A DNA stretch of 44,965 nt from Candidatus Omnitrophota bacterium. GTDB taxonomy: Bacteria; Hinthialibacterota; Hinthialibacteria; Hinthialibacterales; JAKPRU01. Within the stretch, counting starts at the first letter, position 1, and every line of letters starts with the position of its first letter. Below the pieces are notes generated by a model. It made no database searches and was not told the DNA's origin. It saw nothing but the letters and a program-made list of their open reading frames with translations. The stretch lies in assembly GCA_029568995.1 (NCBI GenBank), contig JAKPYU010000499.1, positions 1 to 44,965 of the forward strand. Direction: 5' to 3'. Positions 29,301 through 37,341 of this stretch are shown here, piece after piece. The position numbers and the translations under genes are program-made.

Positions 29301-31960
29301 GTGTGCAGGGCGGAATCGAACCATTCTCCTTCCAGATGACGGGGCAACTTTCCGACGGACTGACTCTCAACACAAGCTCGGGTGTCGTCTCCGGAATCCC
29401 GACGGCAAGCCAGTTCAAGAACTTCAGTATCACCGTTGTGGATAGCCGTTATCCCTCGACTCAGTCCGATACGGAAGTCCTGAGCTTGCGGACATCGAGC
29501 CGCCTGACAATCCTCTCACCGGCAGTTCTTCCGAACGGCAAGAAGGGAGTGCCGGTGAATACGGTCGTGTTGACAGCACGAGGCGGACCGTCTCCGTACA
29601 GTTGGTTTCGCATCGGCGGTTATTTGCCCGACGGGATTACCCTGAACGAACAGAACGGAGAACTGTCCGGGACACCCACCGCAAGGGGGGACTACGTATT
29701 CACGATCCAGGCGACGGATGCGGCGTCCGGTACGGCGCAGAAGGAGTTTTTCTGGCATATTTCCGATGATCTGACCATCACGAGCACGGCAATTCCGGAT
29801 GCAGCGAAAGACACCCGTTACAATACCGCCCTGGAGGCGAAAGGGGGCATCCCGTCGTACACGTGGCGCGTGAAAAGCGGAACATTGCCGTCGGGCCTCT
29901 CATTCAATGGCAGCACGGGGCTGATTTCCGGCGTCCCCACCACCCGGCAGACTTTCTCCTTCACGATTGAAGTAAACGATAGCGACAGCCCTGCCCAAAC
30001 CACGCAACAGACATACATTCTGCAAGTATTGGATACGCTTTTTATCTCAACGGCCTGCCTGCCGAATGGCCGTGCGGATGAAGGCTATACCGCGACAATA
30101 CGGGCGGAACTGGGGAATCCACCGTATCAATGGCGGCTGGAGAGCGGTGTCTTGCCGTCCGGGCTTGACCTGGTGTTGAGTTCCGTTTCCGCCCGGCTTG
30201 AAGGAACTCCAACCACACCGGGAACCTACACGTTTGCCCTCGAAGTGAGCGATACCGGCACACCGGTGCAGAAACGGACGCGCGAATATACCGTGGAAGT
30301 GTACGGCCACGTTTCCATCGACACAGTCGGACTGAAAAGTGCGCTGGTCGGAGTTCCTTACTCGGACTATGTTGTCGCATCGGGCGGCGAATTGCCGTAC
30401 GCCTGGCGAATCGTCGATGGTGCTCTACCCAAAGGGCTGAGTCTCAATCCATCGACCGGACACATTTCCGGCCTTGCGACGCTTGGTGTCGGGCAGAGTT
30501 CGACATGTAAAGTCCGCGTGACCGATTCTGGCTTCCCTTCCGGATTTGATGAAAGGGAATTCACGATTTTTGTCATTGACGGAATCGAGATTACCACACA
30601 AACGATTCAAAAGGCGCTGCAATTTGCGGCGTACCGAGCCGAATTGGAGGGTCAAGGAGGCATCAGTCCTTATCACTGGTCGATCACTGCGGGCCGTCTG
30701 CCGAACGGGATCGACCTTGATCCGAACACAGGAGTGATTGCGGGTACGGCACAAGAATCGGGTGTATTTGACTTTACTATCCAAATGACCGATTCCTCCC
30801 AACCTGAGGAATCCACGACCCGGGCTTTTGCGTTGGAAGTATTGGGCGCTCCGACTCCAACTCCTACACGCATTCCGACTGTAACGCCGACGGCGACCAT
30901 GACACAGGTTCCGACGGACACGCCTGTCCCGCCGACCGCAACACCGTTGCCGACGGATACACCCGTCCCGACTCCCAGCGACACTCCGGTTCCAACGCCC
31001 CTTTACAGGATTACGTTCGACGAATCCTCCCCGGAAGAGGCGGGATTCTTCACCACAGCGGCAGGGGGAATGCAGCCGGCCCAAATACAGATCGGCGAAG
31101 TACCCCCAGGGGAAGGAACCGACGGGCGAGGACTGATCATTAACGCCGCGCCGGGGCAAGGCACGCTGTCGATCCAGACAACTCCGATCTCAGTGGGTCC
31201 GGGTCCCAAGTTGTTCACCGTGAATGTCATGGCCGATTCGCCGGGGGCTTCTGCTGCGCTCGCGGTACTCAATGCACCAATGGGAGTCGACATGGGCTTT
31301 GTGCAGGCTAGCGGTCCTGATGTCCCTGTCGGGGAATGGGGCCGACTCGTTCTCATTTACGACCCGCCGGATGATGCGGTCCATCTGGGCGTTCAGGTGG
31401 CTCTCGACGGCACAGCGCAATCTGGTGTGACTGTATATTACGACAATCTGACCATCCGGGCATTGTCGGAACTCTCCCACGAACCTGTCACCCTGGATGC
31501 GAACGGCTCGTTCGATGGCGACAATGCGAGTGTATTCCCGAACGTGAATCAGAATCGTGGCAGTATGGAATTCCTGCCGGATATACAAGGAGGGAAGAAC
31601 GTGCTGTTGTCGATTCGATCGTCGGATGATGCGGCGAATGTGGGGATCTTCGCAAGTCAACTACAGAGCGGCTTTCCGCATATCGTACAAGCTTCCGTGG
31701 ATGCCCGGCGTCTCTCCGGAAGCGGAGGAGTAATTGCCCTGGTCATGACTAACGGCTATGGCAATGTGGGAACTTTTGTGAGTGGCGACAAATTGCCCAC
31801 GATTGGCAGCACTCCAATGACCATTACCATCGGTGGCGGTTTCACCACGGAGAACGCCTCGTTCCCGATCATCAACGTAGTCCAGAACGGCTCCACCGGC
31901 ACCGCCTCGGCAATTATCGTGGACAATCTGGAGGTGAAGAGAGTTACTGGAGGGTTGTGA
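26333..31960 (+). CDS. Secreted protein with fourteen WD40 repeats, nine He_PIG domains and C-terminal jelly-roll-like region
   Basis: 1875 residues. The ATG at 26333 follows GAGAGGATG and gives a signal peptide (MRRFPFLSTVVLPVLVSVLQ, cleavage near TLSA). Fourteen WD40 repeats of about 42 residues follow (about 45-620), each with SVAFSPDGTKVLTGS and AKLWDAGTG. Fourteen equals two seven-bladed propellers. Next come a CarboxypepD_reg-like domain (ISGTVTDFSTVRPIPSVTLT) and nine He_PIG putative-Ig repeats of about 90 residues marked by GGxxPYxW, LPxGLxL and GxxSGxPT patterns. A Thr/Pro linker follows, then two domains resembling carbohydrate-binding jelly rolls (ending VTVYYDNLTIRAL and AIIVDNLEVKRVTGGL). 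There is no catalytic motif. It is likely an extracellular scaffold or binding protein, possibly polysaccharide-related; the ligand is unknown. It shares linker style with its upstream neighbour. Confidence 0.9.
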   Translation: MIMRRFPFLSTVVLPVLVSVLQPVTLSAEPLRGASGEMILGLGSLGHTDLVSSVAFSPDGTKVLTGSRDKTAKLWDAGTGEPIRTFSGHTDYVESVAFSPDGTKVLTGSGDKTAKLWDAGTGLVIRTFSGHTSSVTSVAFSPDGTKVLTKSYPDAKLWDAGTGQEIRTFSGHTYVVRSVAFSPDGTKVLTGSYAYAKLWDAGTGQEIRTFSGHTDWVRSVAFSPDGTKVLTGSDDKTAKLWDAGTGEVIRTFSGHTGSVGSVAFSPDGTKVLTGGSYDTARLWDAGTGGVIRTFSGDTSEVYSVAFSPDGTKVLTGGSYDKTAKLWDAGTGQVIRTFSGHTSSINSVAFSPDGTKVLTGGDIYTAMLWDVGTGQEIRTFSGHASSVNSVAFSPDGTKVLTGAGYDTRAKLWDAGTGQEIRTFSGHFTYVYSVAFSPDGTKVLTGGWDSKAKLSEAGTGQEIRTFSGHTGEVLSVAFSPDGTKVLTGSGDKTAKLWDAGTGQEIRTFSAHTDWVWSVAYSPDGTKVLTGSFDKTAKLWDAGTGQEIRTFSRHTDRVSSVAFSPDGTKVLTGSYDKTAKLWDAGTGAVIRTFSGHTDQVNSVAFSPDGTKVLTGSEDYTARIWYLIPVISGTVTDFSTVRPIPSVTLTTNSGASVQSDSAGQFAFYGLNSGVYDITITKTGYQTITIRNVVVMENQTTKLDVVLNSPGFLNITTTSLPSAEAEVEYNARVRITGGVYPYVFSVVWGQLPPGLVLESETGNLSGVPTATGSYTFSVGVTDSQAAYAEQEYTVVVTEQLLLVSISPLPRGTRGTNYFLSFEAMGGTLPYSFSRSSGSLPSGLTLNSAGNLTGTPTSAGVSSFTVRVTDNAGRTAEKQFSIEIVDPPAISTGRLDDGTVGQVYNQTLAASGGYGTKQWEVYSGILPAGLQLDRASGALTGTPLSETYGTIVFAISDDDGRIAFQDFALRICEPLAILTTALPDGLRDETYSEMIRVQGGIEPFSFQMTGQLSDGLTLNTSSGVVSGIPTASQFKNFSITVVDSRYPSTQSDTEVLSLRTSSRLTILSPAVLPNGKKGVPVNTVVLTARGGPSPYSWFRIGGYLPDGITLNEQNGELSGTPTARGDYVFTIQATDAASGTAQKEFFWHISDDLTITSTAIPDAAKDTRYNTALEAKGGIPSYTWRVKSGTLPSGLSFNGSTGLISGVPTTRQTFSFTIEVNDSDSPAQTTQQTYILQVLDTLFISTACLPNGRADEGYTATIRAELGNPPYQWRLESGVLPSGLDLVLSSVSARLEGTPTTPGTYTFALEVSDTGTPVQKRTREYTVEVYGHVSIDTVGLKSALVGVPYSDYVVASGGELPYAWRIVDGALPKGLSLNPSTGHISGLATLGVGQSSTCKVRVTDSGFPSGFDEREFTIFVIDGIEITTQTIQKALQFAAYRAELEGQGGISPYHWSITAGRLPNGIDLDPNTGVIAGTAQESGVFDFTIQMTDSSQPEESTTRAFALEVLGAPTPTPTRIPTVTPTATMTQVPTDTPVPPTATPLPTDTPVPTPSDTPVPTPLYRITFDESSPEEAGFFTTAAGGMQPAQIQIGEVPPGEGTDGRGLIINAAPGQGTLSIQTTPISVGPGPKLFTVNVMADSPGASAALAVLNAPMGVDMGFVQASGPDVPVGEWGRLVLIYDPPDDAVHLGVQVALDGTAQSGVTVYYDNLTIRALSELSHEPVTLDANGSFDGDNASVFPNVNQNRGSMEFLPDIQGGKNVLLSIRSSDDAANVGIFASQLQSGFPHIVQASVDARRLSGSGGVIALVMTNGYGNVGTFVSGDKLPTIGSTPMTITIGGGFTTENASFPIINVVQNGSTGTASAIIVDNLEVKRVTGGL
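26468..28196 (+). repeat. Fourteen near-identical ~126-bp tandem repeats encoding WD40 blades
   Basis: Each unit contains the nearly invariant core GCGTTTTCGCCGGATGGGAC and GGACGTTTTCGGGGCATAC, with variation concentrated in the six or so codons between blades and after GTGTTGACGGGG. First and second cores are 126 bases apart; some units are three bases shorter or longer, always keeping frame. Identity at DNA level, including synonymous sites, points to recent duplication or gene conversion. The period also keeps long frames open on the other strand, which are not genes. Confidence 0.9.
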
Positions 31961-32265
31961 GGTCAGGCAGTGAAAAACGTAACCGGAAACGGATTTCCGA
32001 AGTCCCGATATTTTCCAGTACACTGCCCGATTCCCAATGCAGAATATCTGTGTTTAGGCGAATTAGTTGAAAATCGCTTCCTCTTCCGACCGAAACATAG
32101 GTGACTCCCGTGAAGGAGGAGGCCGGGTCCGACGGTGAAGATCTGCCAGTATGGGTCCCCTTTCCAGGAATTCTTTTTCGATTCCCCATCCCTCCCGAAT
32201 CCGCACTCTACTCCACCATCTTCCTTTATCGCTTGAACGGCCTTATGTTCCTGGCGTTCACCGCA

Positions 32266-32297
32266 TTCGTCCCAATCGTCCCATCTGTCCCATTGGC
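32266..32297. repeat. Short tandem repeat, GTCCCA-type nonamers
   Basis: Three consecutive units, GTCCCAATC, GTCCCATCT and GTCCCATTG. It is a small interspersed repeat style and no function is evident. Confidence 0.5.
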
Positions 32298-32533
32298 CTC
32301 AACCGTCTTCCATTCCACACCCATCCCAGAAAAACTCGTACCTCCAACCCCTTCTACTTATGTATAGCCTCTCAGCAGAGAACCGCCTGGCGCTGGTAAA
32401 AAAATATCTCGATGGGGTCCCCCACCCCTCTTTCACTCCAATCTTTTTTCTTTTTCTTGCGCGAGCGTAGCGAGCGCCACACAATGTCCTTCACCTTATT
32501 CTTCCCGCGCGAGTCTTCGAGCGCCATACCTGC

Positions 32534-32554
32534 ATTTTTGCCGGAGGCAAAAAT
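32534..32554. terminator. Hairpin, possible bidirectional terminator
   Basis: Perfect inverted repeat with 9-base arms (ATTTTTGCC / GGCAAAAAT) and a GGA loop. The A/T tracts on both sides would act as U-tracts in either direction. It lies about 200 bases beyond the end of the recombinase pseudogene on the minus strand and about 570 bases beyond the giant gene on the plus strand. Confidence 0.45.
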
Positions 32555-32760
32555 CATAGAATTGAAAACAGAAATCCTCTCATCGCACACGCCCCGCCAC
32601 AGCGGACGGCCACCGGCAGAAATTGCCCCTTTGCCTGCATCCCTCTCGCCGCAGGCCATTTCTTCACTACACAGGTCAGATCTTCTCTGCCGCACGACGT
32701 CGTCTACATCCATTCCTTCGCCCGATTACCTGTCAATTTCCTTCGCCCCCGCCCCCACTC

Positions 32761-33372
32761 TCACCGCCATTTGACATGCTTCACCATCTCGGCCTGGATC
32801 TCCGGCGTGACTTTCATGTACAGCGCCATGGTGACATACACCGAGGCATGGCCCAGCCGTGCCGAGATCACCGGGATCGGCACACCCTGTTGAAGCAGAT
32901 GAATCGCCAGACCGTGACGGAACTTGTGTGGATGCATGTCTTCAATGCCGGTTTCTTGTGCATACTGCTTTACCATCTTGTAGGCGTAAAACCGTGTGAA
33001 ACCGAACAGTTTCCCCTTCACGTCGTAGTCCGACATAAACCGGCTCAAGTCGAGCAGAAGCCCTTCATCGAGCGCGACGATGGTCTTGCGTTTGGACTTC
33101 TTCATGTCGATCTGCACTTGTCGCTTCTTGAAGTTGATTGCACTCACCGGCAAATGGCAGAGATCATCCACTCTTGCACCCGTTGCCCAGAGCAGGTCGA
33201 TGAAAAGGAGGTCCCGCCGCTGATAGAACGGACTGTTGGGAGTCTCTTTCAGTTGCCAGTGATTCTCGATGGTTTATCTCATTCGCTGGTATTCGGCGAA
33301 CGTGATATGCGGCGGCAGATCGTCGATCCGGGTTGAGAGCATCGCGTTGTTGAGGGTTGCCAGGGCCTTCAT
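32761..33372 (-). pseudogene. Compact tyrosine recombinase/integrase interrupted by an in-frame TAA
   Basis: Catalytic domain of a phage-type tyrosine recombinase. All catalytic positions look intact: Arg in WATGARVDDLCHLP, Lys in the beta-hairpin near MKKSKRKT, HKFR in MHPHKFRHGLAIHLLQQG, His in ISARLGHASVYVTM and the Tyr just after. The frame starts at an ATG at 33372 with AGGAGG six bases before it and reads MKALATLNNAMLSTRIDDLP, then EYQRMR. It hits TAA at 33274-33276 after 32 codons and continues in the same frame as TIENHWQLKETPNSPFYQRR into the catalytic domain. One C-to-T change from CAA (Gln) would explain the stop. No core-binding domain is visible, so the intact protein would be only about 203 residues. 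Expression could still occur by reinitiation or readthrough, but pseudogene is the default call. Confidence 0.8.
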
Positions 33373-33388
33373 ATCGTCCTCCTGACGT

Positions 33389-33416
33389 ATTATATTGAAT
33401 TTCCGTTTTTTTGCAA
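33389..33416 (-). promoter_or_regulatory. Promoter of the recombinase gene
   Basis: On the minus strand: TTGCAA at 33416-33411, a 16-base spacer, then a perfect TATAAT at 33394-33389. The AGGAGG ribosome site and the ATG at 33372 follow within about 16 bases, giving a very short leader. It is strikingly well preserved for an interrupted gene. Confidence 0.65.
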
Positions 33417-33592
33417 CCTGAAAATCGGAAATTTGTCCGTTTTCGGCGAAAATAGTACACATTATTATAGGAAATGTGGAGTGGGAATTTTTGGCGATCC
33501 GGTGGTATTTCTGGGAGTTCTCCGGCAGAGTGGGGAGGAAAACCAGTCCGCTGAGTACCCCGCGCGAGGCAGTTACGTGCACTGGCACTTCG

Positions 33593-35170
33593 TCATAACT
33601 CTGTCCAGAAAGAATATAGGCCAGCGTTGCGTAGATGAAACCGCAGGCAGACCGTCTTGCCATTCAGGCCCTCAAGGTCCGTATTGTTGTCCCAGTACAC
33701 CGGAAAACGAACGCCATCACCTTGTACGGGAATGCTGTGTCGGAAGGAAAACTCCTCCGCGATGGGTTTGCCGTTCGTGTCCAGAATCTCCACACGGATC
33801 TCACCGCAGGGTGTATCGCCGTTGATAAACAGTGCCTTACCCTGCCATACCAGAGGCCTGGTCACCAACGTGCCTTCCGAAGACCCGGCGTGCAGTCCGA
33901 CAAACCCGTCGAGACGCAGCATGGCGAGACAGACACTACCCGTGTCCACTGTGGTGGGAGTCTGCTCCGCCGAATAGCGATACTTGAGGGCAGAATAGTA
34001 AAACCAGAGTTCGTCTCCCACTCGGATGGGGCGTGCGGGCGCTTCGATCTGTGCGGTGTCATACACCCCTTCCGCCACGGGAGACAGCGGAATAAAACTC
34101 GTCCGGTCCTCGGCCACATATCGCCATTCCTTCCGATCCCGGCTCACCGTCAGTCCCGGTTCCGAGAAACCGTCCCCTGCGGGCGTCGTATCGTCCTGGC
34201 CACACGAGCGGAACAACGTGGGCAAGCCGATGTACAGTCCCTCATAGGGGAATACGCTCATGTTGTACACCTGGGCGTTCCACTGGTCGGGATTGTTCAA
34301 TAACGGTTTGCGCATAACCGGGTTGGCAAGGTGTCGTTCCAGCCATTTTTTGCCCAATTCCTGGTCCCGTCCGTCGGCGTAGAAGAGCAGTTCCGGCTCA
34401 GTCCAATTCACAAAATCCCTGCTCACCGACAGATTGACCGCCCGGTGACGGCCAAATCCCTTATCAATCGCTGTCCGGCAGGTAAAAACGAACTCTTCGG
34501 CCAGTTCATCAAAAACCAGGAACGATTCCTCCCCAGAGGTGATCCGCTTCTCCGACAGGAACTCCCAGGAGAAACCATCGGGGGAAGCCGCCGGTCGGGG
34601 ATTGCGCTCACCAATCAGTGCCCTCCAGCGATGCTGTGGATCGGCGTCCCGGCTGTCGTAGATTACGTGGTAGAGAAAATCGTCCATCGATCCAAGGGGA
34701 TGAGCGAGATTGTTTTCCTTTGATCCCTGAAACTCGAATCGACCGAGGAACGGTTTCTCCCACGTCAGTCCGTCACGTGATATAGCCAGGCACGTGCCGG
34801 CACCGGAGGCAAAATACCGGATCTCCCAGCGTCTCTCCTCCGGATTCCACAGGGGACCACTGCGAATCTGAATACTATCGGCTTCCCATGGGTACTCCGG
34901 TCGGATCACCGGATTCCTCGAATACTTCCGGGGCTGATGGACCACCCTCTGGAGACGTGTGGTCTTCGCAACCACCACATCATCGAGAAACAGATGCTTT
35001 ACCCCCGGCTTCAGATCCAGCACCGAGTGCTTCGTTGTATCTCGCGAATGAACTCGCGCTGCACCGGAGCATAATGCCGCGTATCCGACTGCCGAAGCAG
35101 ACAGGAATGCCCGTCGGTTCAGGCACCAGCTGTCAGTCTTGGCGTTACCACCGAGAATCTTACTGTTCAT
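33593..35170 (-). CDS. Tat-exported five-bladed-propeller protein (GH32/43/130-like)
   Basis: 525 residues. The ATG at 35170 follows CAGGAGG six bases upstream and starts a protein with a twin-arginine-type signal, LNRRAFLSASAVGYAALCSG (RR at residues 19-20). The remainder resembles the GH43/GH32/GH130 propeller superfamily: repeated strands with Trp/Asp near SRDGLTWEKP, SPDGFSWEFL, SRDFVNWTEP and SRDRKEWRYV, the small DG-x-W turns typical of these blades, then a small C-terminal beta domain (VEILDTNGKPIAEEF). Catalytic acids were not assigned. It probably acts outside the cytoplasm on glycans, although many family members in environmental bacteria are uncharacterised. It lies between the recombinase and the phage-like replication genes, so it may be cargo of a mobile element. 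Confidence 0.8.
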   Translation of the reverse strand: MNSKILGGNAKTDSWCLNRRAFLSASAVGYAALCSGAARVHSRDTTKHSVLDLKPGVKHLFLDDVVVAKTTRLQRVVHQPRKYSRNPVIRPEYPWEADSIQIRSGPLWNPEERRWEIRYFASGAGTCLAISRDGLTWEKPFLGRFEFQGSKENNLAHPLGSMDDFLYHVIYDSRDADPQHRWRALIGERNPRPAASPDGFSWEFLSEKRITSGEESFLVFDELAEEFVFTCRTAIDKGFGRHRAVNLSVSRDFVNWTEPELLFYADGRDQELGKKWLERHLANPVMRKPLLNNPDQWNAQVYNMSVFPYEGLYIGLPTLFRSCGQDDTTPAGDGFSEPGLTVSRDRKEWRYVAEDRTSFIPLSPVAEGVYDTAQIEAPARPIRVGDELWFYYSALKYRYSAEQTPTTVDTGSVCLAMLRLDGFVGLHAGSSEGTLVTRPLVWQGKALFINGDTPCGEIRVEILDTNGKPIAEEFSFRHSIPVQGDGVRFPVYWDNNTDLEGLNGKTVCLRFHLRNAGLYSFWTEL

Positions 35171-35514
35171 CGCGCCTCCTGTGTCCCCAGAGTTTTCTGG
35201 GCCGATCCAGGATACCCCATCTCCCCGGGCTACGTCAATCAGCAGAACGTCTCCGATATGCCGCTCGAATCCTTTCTCACCTGCCAAATCCCCCCTGTTC
35301 GCCCCCCAACCCGCATTTGCAAATCCGCAATCCGAGATTCTCAACTCCCCATGCACCCGCGCCCATGCACGACCGCCTCTCCCTACCGCCTTCCTCCGCG
35401 AGATAAGACGGTAGTCATTCCATGGCTCATTGCGAAAGTACCATCACGAACTCCAGGATCTGATCTCGCTGCGGATCGGTCCCCGGAAAGCCCTCATCAG
35501 AAGGCTATCCGGCT
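35171..35514. other. Intergenic region upstream of the propeller protein
   Basis: 344 bases with no supported gene. It contains the ribosome site for the gene at 33593-35170 and an interspersed-repeat-like phrase with repeated AAATCCGCAATCCG near 35323-35342. Open frames here look like shadows. Confidence 0.45.
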
Positions 35515-35898
35515 TTATCCCGCTTTCATGGCGGCGTTTTCTTTTCTTCCAGGGGATTGGAGTACCTGAACGGAATTCGCCGCTCCAGGCTGTCGGCACA
35601 GATCCGCTGGGTGACGCACATCCAGCTCATCGAACCGACGCAGAACCGCCCGCATCTCTTCCTCAATGGCCTGCATCTGTTCCATGATCTTCTCAGGAAT
35701 ATCGCTTTCAATCCCCCGAACCCGGCGCTGATAGACCCAGCGGAAAGCGTGAGTCAGGGTGCTGCAATAGGCCATCGTAATCCACTGCGCATCCGAATCC
35801 GCTTTACTTCGTCGATGGTTCTTGCTCGTCAGTTTCTGAGCATCCCAGGAATGCTCGGTACTCTTGATCCGCCATTCACGGTTGATTGGAATGATCAT
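35515..35898 (-). CDS. Hypothetical protein downstream of a phage-type replication gene
   Basis: 127 residues and no family recognised. The start ATG at 35898 overlaps the stop of the preceding gene (ATGA). The middle is helical and charged (PEKIMEQMQAIEEEMRAVLR, likely a short coiled coil). The N-terminus is basic (REWRIKSTEHSWDAQK, NHRRSKADSDAQW). The coupling to the replication-like gene suggests a role in the same element. Confidence 0.6.
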   Translation of the reverse strand: MIIPINREWRIKSTEHSWDAQKLTSKNHRRSKADSDAQWITMAYCSTLTHAFRWVYQRRVRGIESDIPEKIMEQMQAIEEEMRAVLRRFDELDVRHPADLCRQPGAANSVQVLQSPGRKENAAMKAG

Positions 35899-36836
35899 TG
35901 TTCTTTCCTCGATTCATGTCCCCAGTCCCGGATGGATTTCCATTTCCGCTCATCCATGGGGGACCCCACATCGTTCCATCTTTGTTGTTCCAACCAGCTT
36001 GCGGGAGCGGGGATAAAGCGCCCATCCTGTTCTCTCCACCGATCCCAACATTGCTGCCGCTTTACGGCTTCGATGATTTTACTGACGAGATTCTCTGAGG
36101 GATTGAGCGCATCCCACGCCTTCCGTGCGGCCAACTTTCCGATTTGATTCGGATACACCCGCCAGAAGCGTTCAAAGCCATCATCGCATCCTGTCGATTC
36201 GGCTGTCCGGTCCTTGTACTCATTCCGTCGATCTTGATCAAAAGACGGTTCGCTCGATATAGAAGTGTGTTCTAAAGATTCATCTAAAGAAGAATCTAAA
36301 GAACTATATAAGGCTGTATCATCTGGTGAACGCTCGCGTTCGTCTGGTGTACGAGAGCGTTCGCCTGGTGTACGGGAGCGTGTCGTTTCGTGAACGCGCG
36401 AATCCACGGAAAATGCACACTTTTTTGGTAGTCCTACGATGAAAAGCGTTCGAAGGTTGTCTCTCCCTTCTTGCTCGATAACCAGATTGATTTTCTTCAA
36501 AGTGGAGATCGCATTCTGGACACTGCTCACTGAGATTCTGCATTTCTCGGCTATCAGTCTCCGACTGGTATAAATGTAGTTCTTGCCTCTCTGCCAGCTA
36601 CCTTCAATCAGGAGTTGATAAACTCGCTCCTCGACAGGTGATAGAACGTTCCGAAGGCCTTTTGGCATTTTCAGGAAATTGCCGGTAATTGAAACCCCTT
36701 CGCACGGTGCGTCGATACCGTGAGTCCCAAAACATTCTCCGCGTTGGAGTGAAGCCGCGTCCTGGCTGAGACCAGTCAATTCCGCAGTCTGAGCGGGTTT
36801 TGCGGCATTACTCCCAGAGCCGTCAGTCCGGATCAT
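35895..36836 (-). CDS. Phage/plasmid replication-type HTH protein
   Basis: 313 residues. A winged-helix-like region lies at about 70-150 (LSPVEERVYQLLIEGSW, YIYTSRRLIAEKCRISVSSV, then NAISTLKKINLVIEQEG). A low-complexity acidic/Arg-Ser linker follows (TRSRTPGERSRTPDERERSP). The C-terminal module, FERFWRVYPNQIGKLAARKA, then FIPAPASWLEQQRWND, is characteristic of phage replisome-organiser and DnaT-like C-termini. The ATG at 36836 overlaps the stop of the HTH gene upstream (ATGA). It probably starts or helps replication of an integrative or satellite element by recruiting the host helicase. The family call is from the C-terminal pattern; the exact role is inferred. Confidence 0.75.
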   Translation of the reverse strand: MIRTDGSGSNAAKPAQTAELTGLSQDAASLQRGECFGTHGIDAPCEGVSITGNFLKMPKGLRNVLSPVEERVYQLLIEGSWQRGKNYIYTSRRLIAEKCRISVSSVQNAISTLKKINLVIEQEGRDNLRTLFIVGLPKKCAFSVDSRVHETTRSRTPGERSRTPDERERSPDDTALYSSLDSSLDESLEHTSISSEPSFDQDRRNEYKDRTAESTGCDDGFERFWRVYPNQIGKLAARKAWDALNPSENLVSKIIEAVKRQQCWDRWREQDGRFIPAPASWLEQQRWNDVGSPMDERKWKSIRDWGHESRKEQ

Positions 36837-37147
36837 GCTTGGCCCCTCCACTTCCGGCTGACGTCTCTCCCATATTCCGTCGGTGTCGGCTCCCTCTTCG
36901 TCCGTTCGTCAAGGAACTTCTCGATCTCTGATTTGCGAAACCGAAAACAACCGGACGAAATCTCGACATACGGAAGCCGCCCCTCTTTCCTCCAATCCCA
37001 AACCGTGCGCGGTTTCACGCCGAGAAGCGTCGCTGCTTCCTTTGCGTCCAGGAGTGGATCACTCAGCTGGAATCTTTCAAGTTCCTCGCGGACCACACGA
37101 CGAACGTCGTCGAGTGTTAGAATTGGAATTTCGACCCGGGCAACCAT
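36833..37147 (-). CDS. Excisionase-family HTH (MerR-like HTH_17) DNA-binding protein
   Basis: 104 residues. HTH_17 domain: LLDAKEAATLLGVKPRTVWD, then WRKEGRLPYVEISSGCFRFR and KSEIEKFLDERT, the standard excisionase/AlpA-like pattern. The ATG at 37147 follows AAGGGG at 8 bases; an in-frame start six codons upstream is less well placed. First gene of a three-gene overlapping set with the replication protein and the small unknown. It probably regulates the element or directs excision. Confidence 0.85.
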   Translation of the reverse strand: MVARVEIPILTLDDVRRVVREELERFQLSDPLLDAKEAATLLGVKPRTVWDWRKEGRLPYVEISSGCFRFRKSEIEKFLDERTKREPTPTEYGRDVSRKWRGQA

Positions 37148-37341
37148 TGCCGCAACCCCTTTCATTTATTTCATCTCTCATCAACTTGGGGTTGCAAACG
37201 GTTGCAAATTCGGTCAGACCGTGCTATCCGAACACAATTCAATCACTTAGAAGGCATCAAACAGTCGGTTGCATGAAACCTGATGGGCGGATTCATGCAA
37301 CCCGACAGCGGTATTCGAGCCGATTACATCTTATATTTAGG

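Larger units (their letters stand above)
31961..32760. other. Intergenic region after the WD40 giant gene
   Basis: 800 bases with no gene I can support. Holds a short GTCCCA(A/T)-type tandem repeat, a GCGAGCG-TA-GCGAGCGC phrase near 32460-32478, and a hairpin terminator-like repeat at 32534-32554. The composition changes to CT-rich on this strand from about 32140. It marks the left side of the accessory region. Confidence 0.5.

Noticed and set aside
32101-32367. 88-residue plus-strand frame in the gap after the WD40 giant gene
   Set aside because: Proline-rich low-complexity product from CT-biased DNA; no ribosome site or family.
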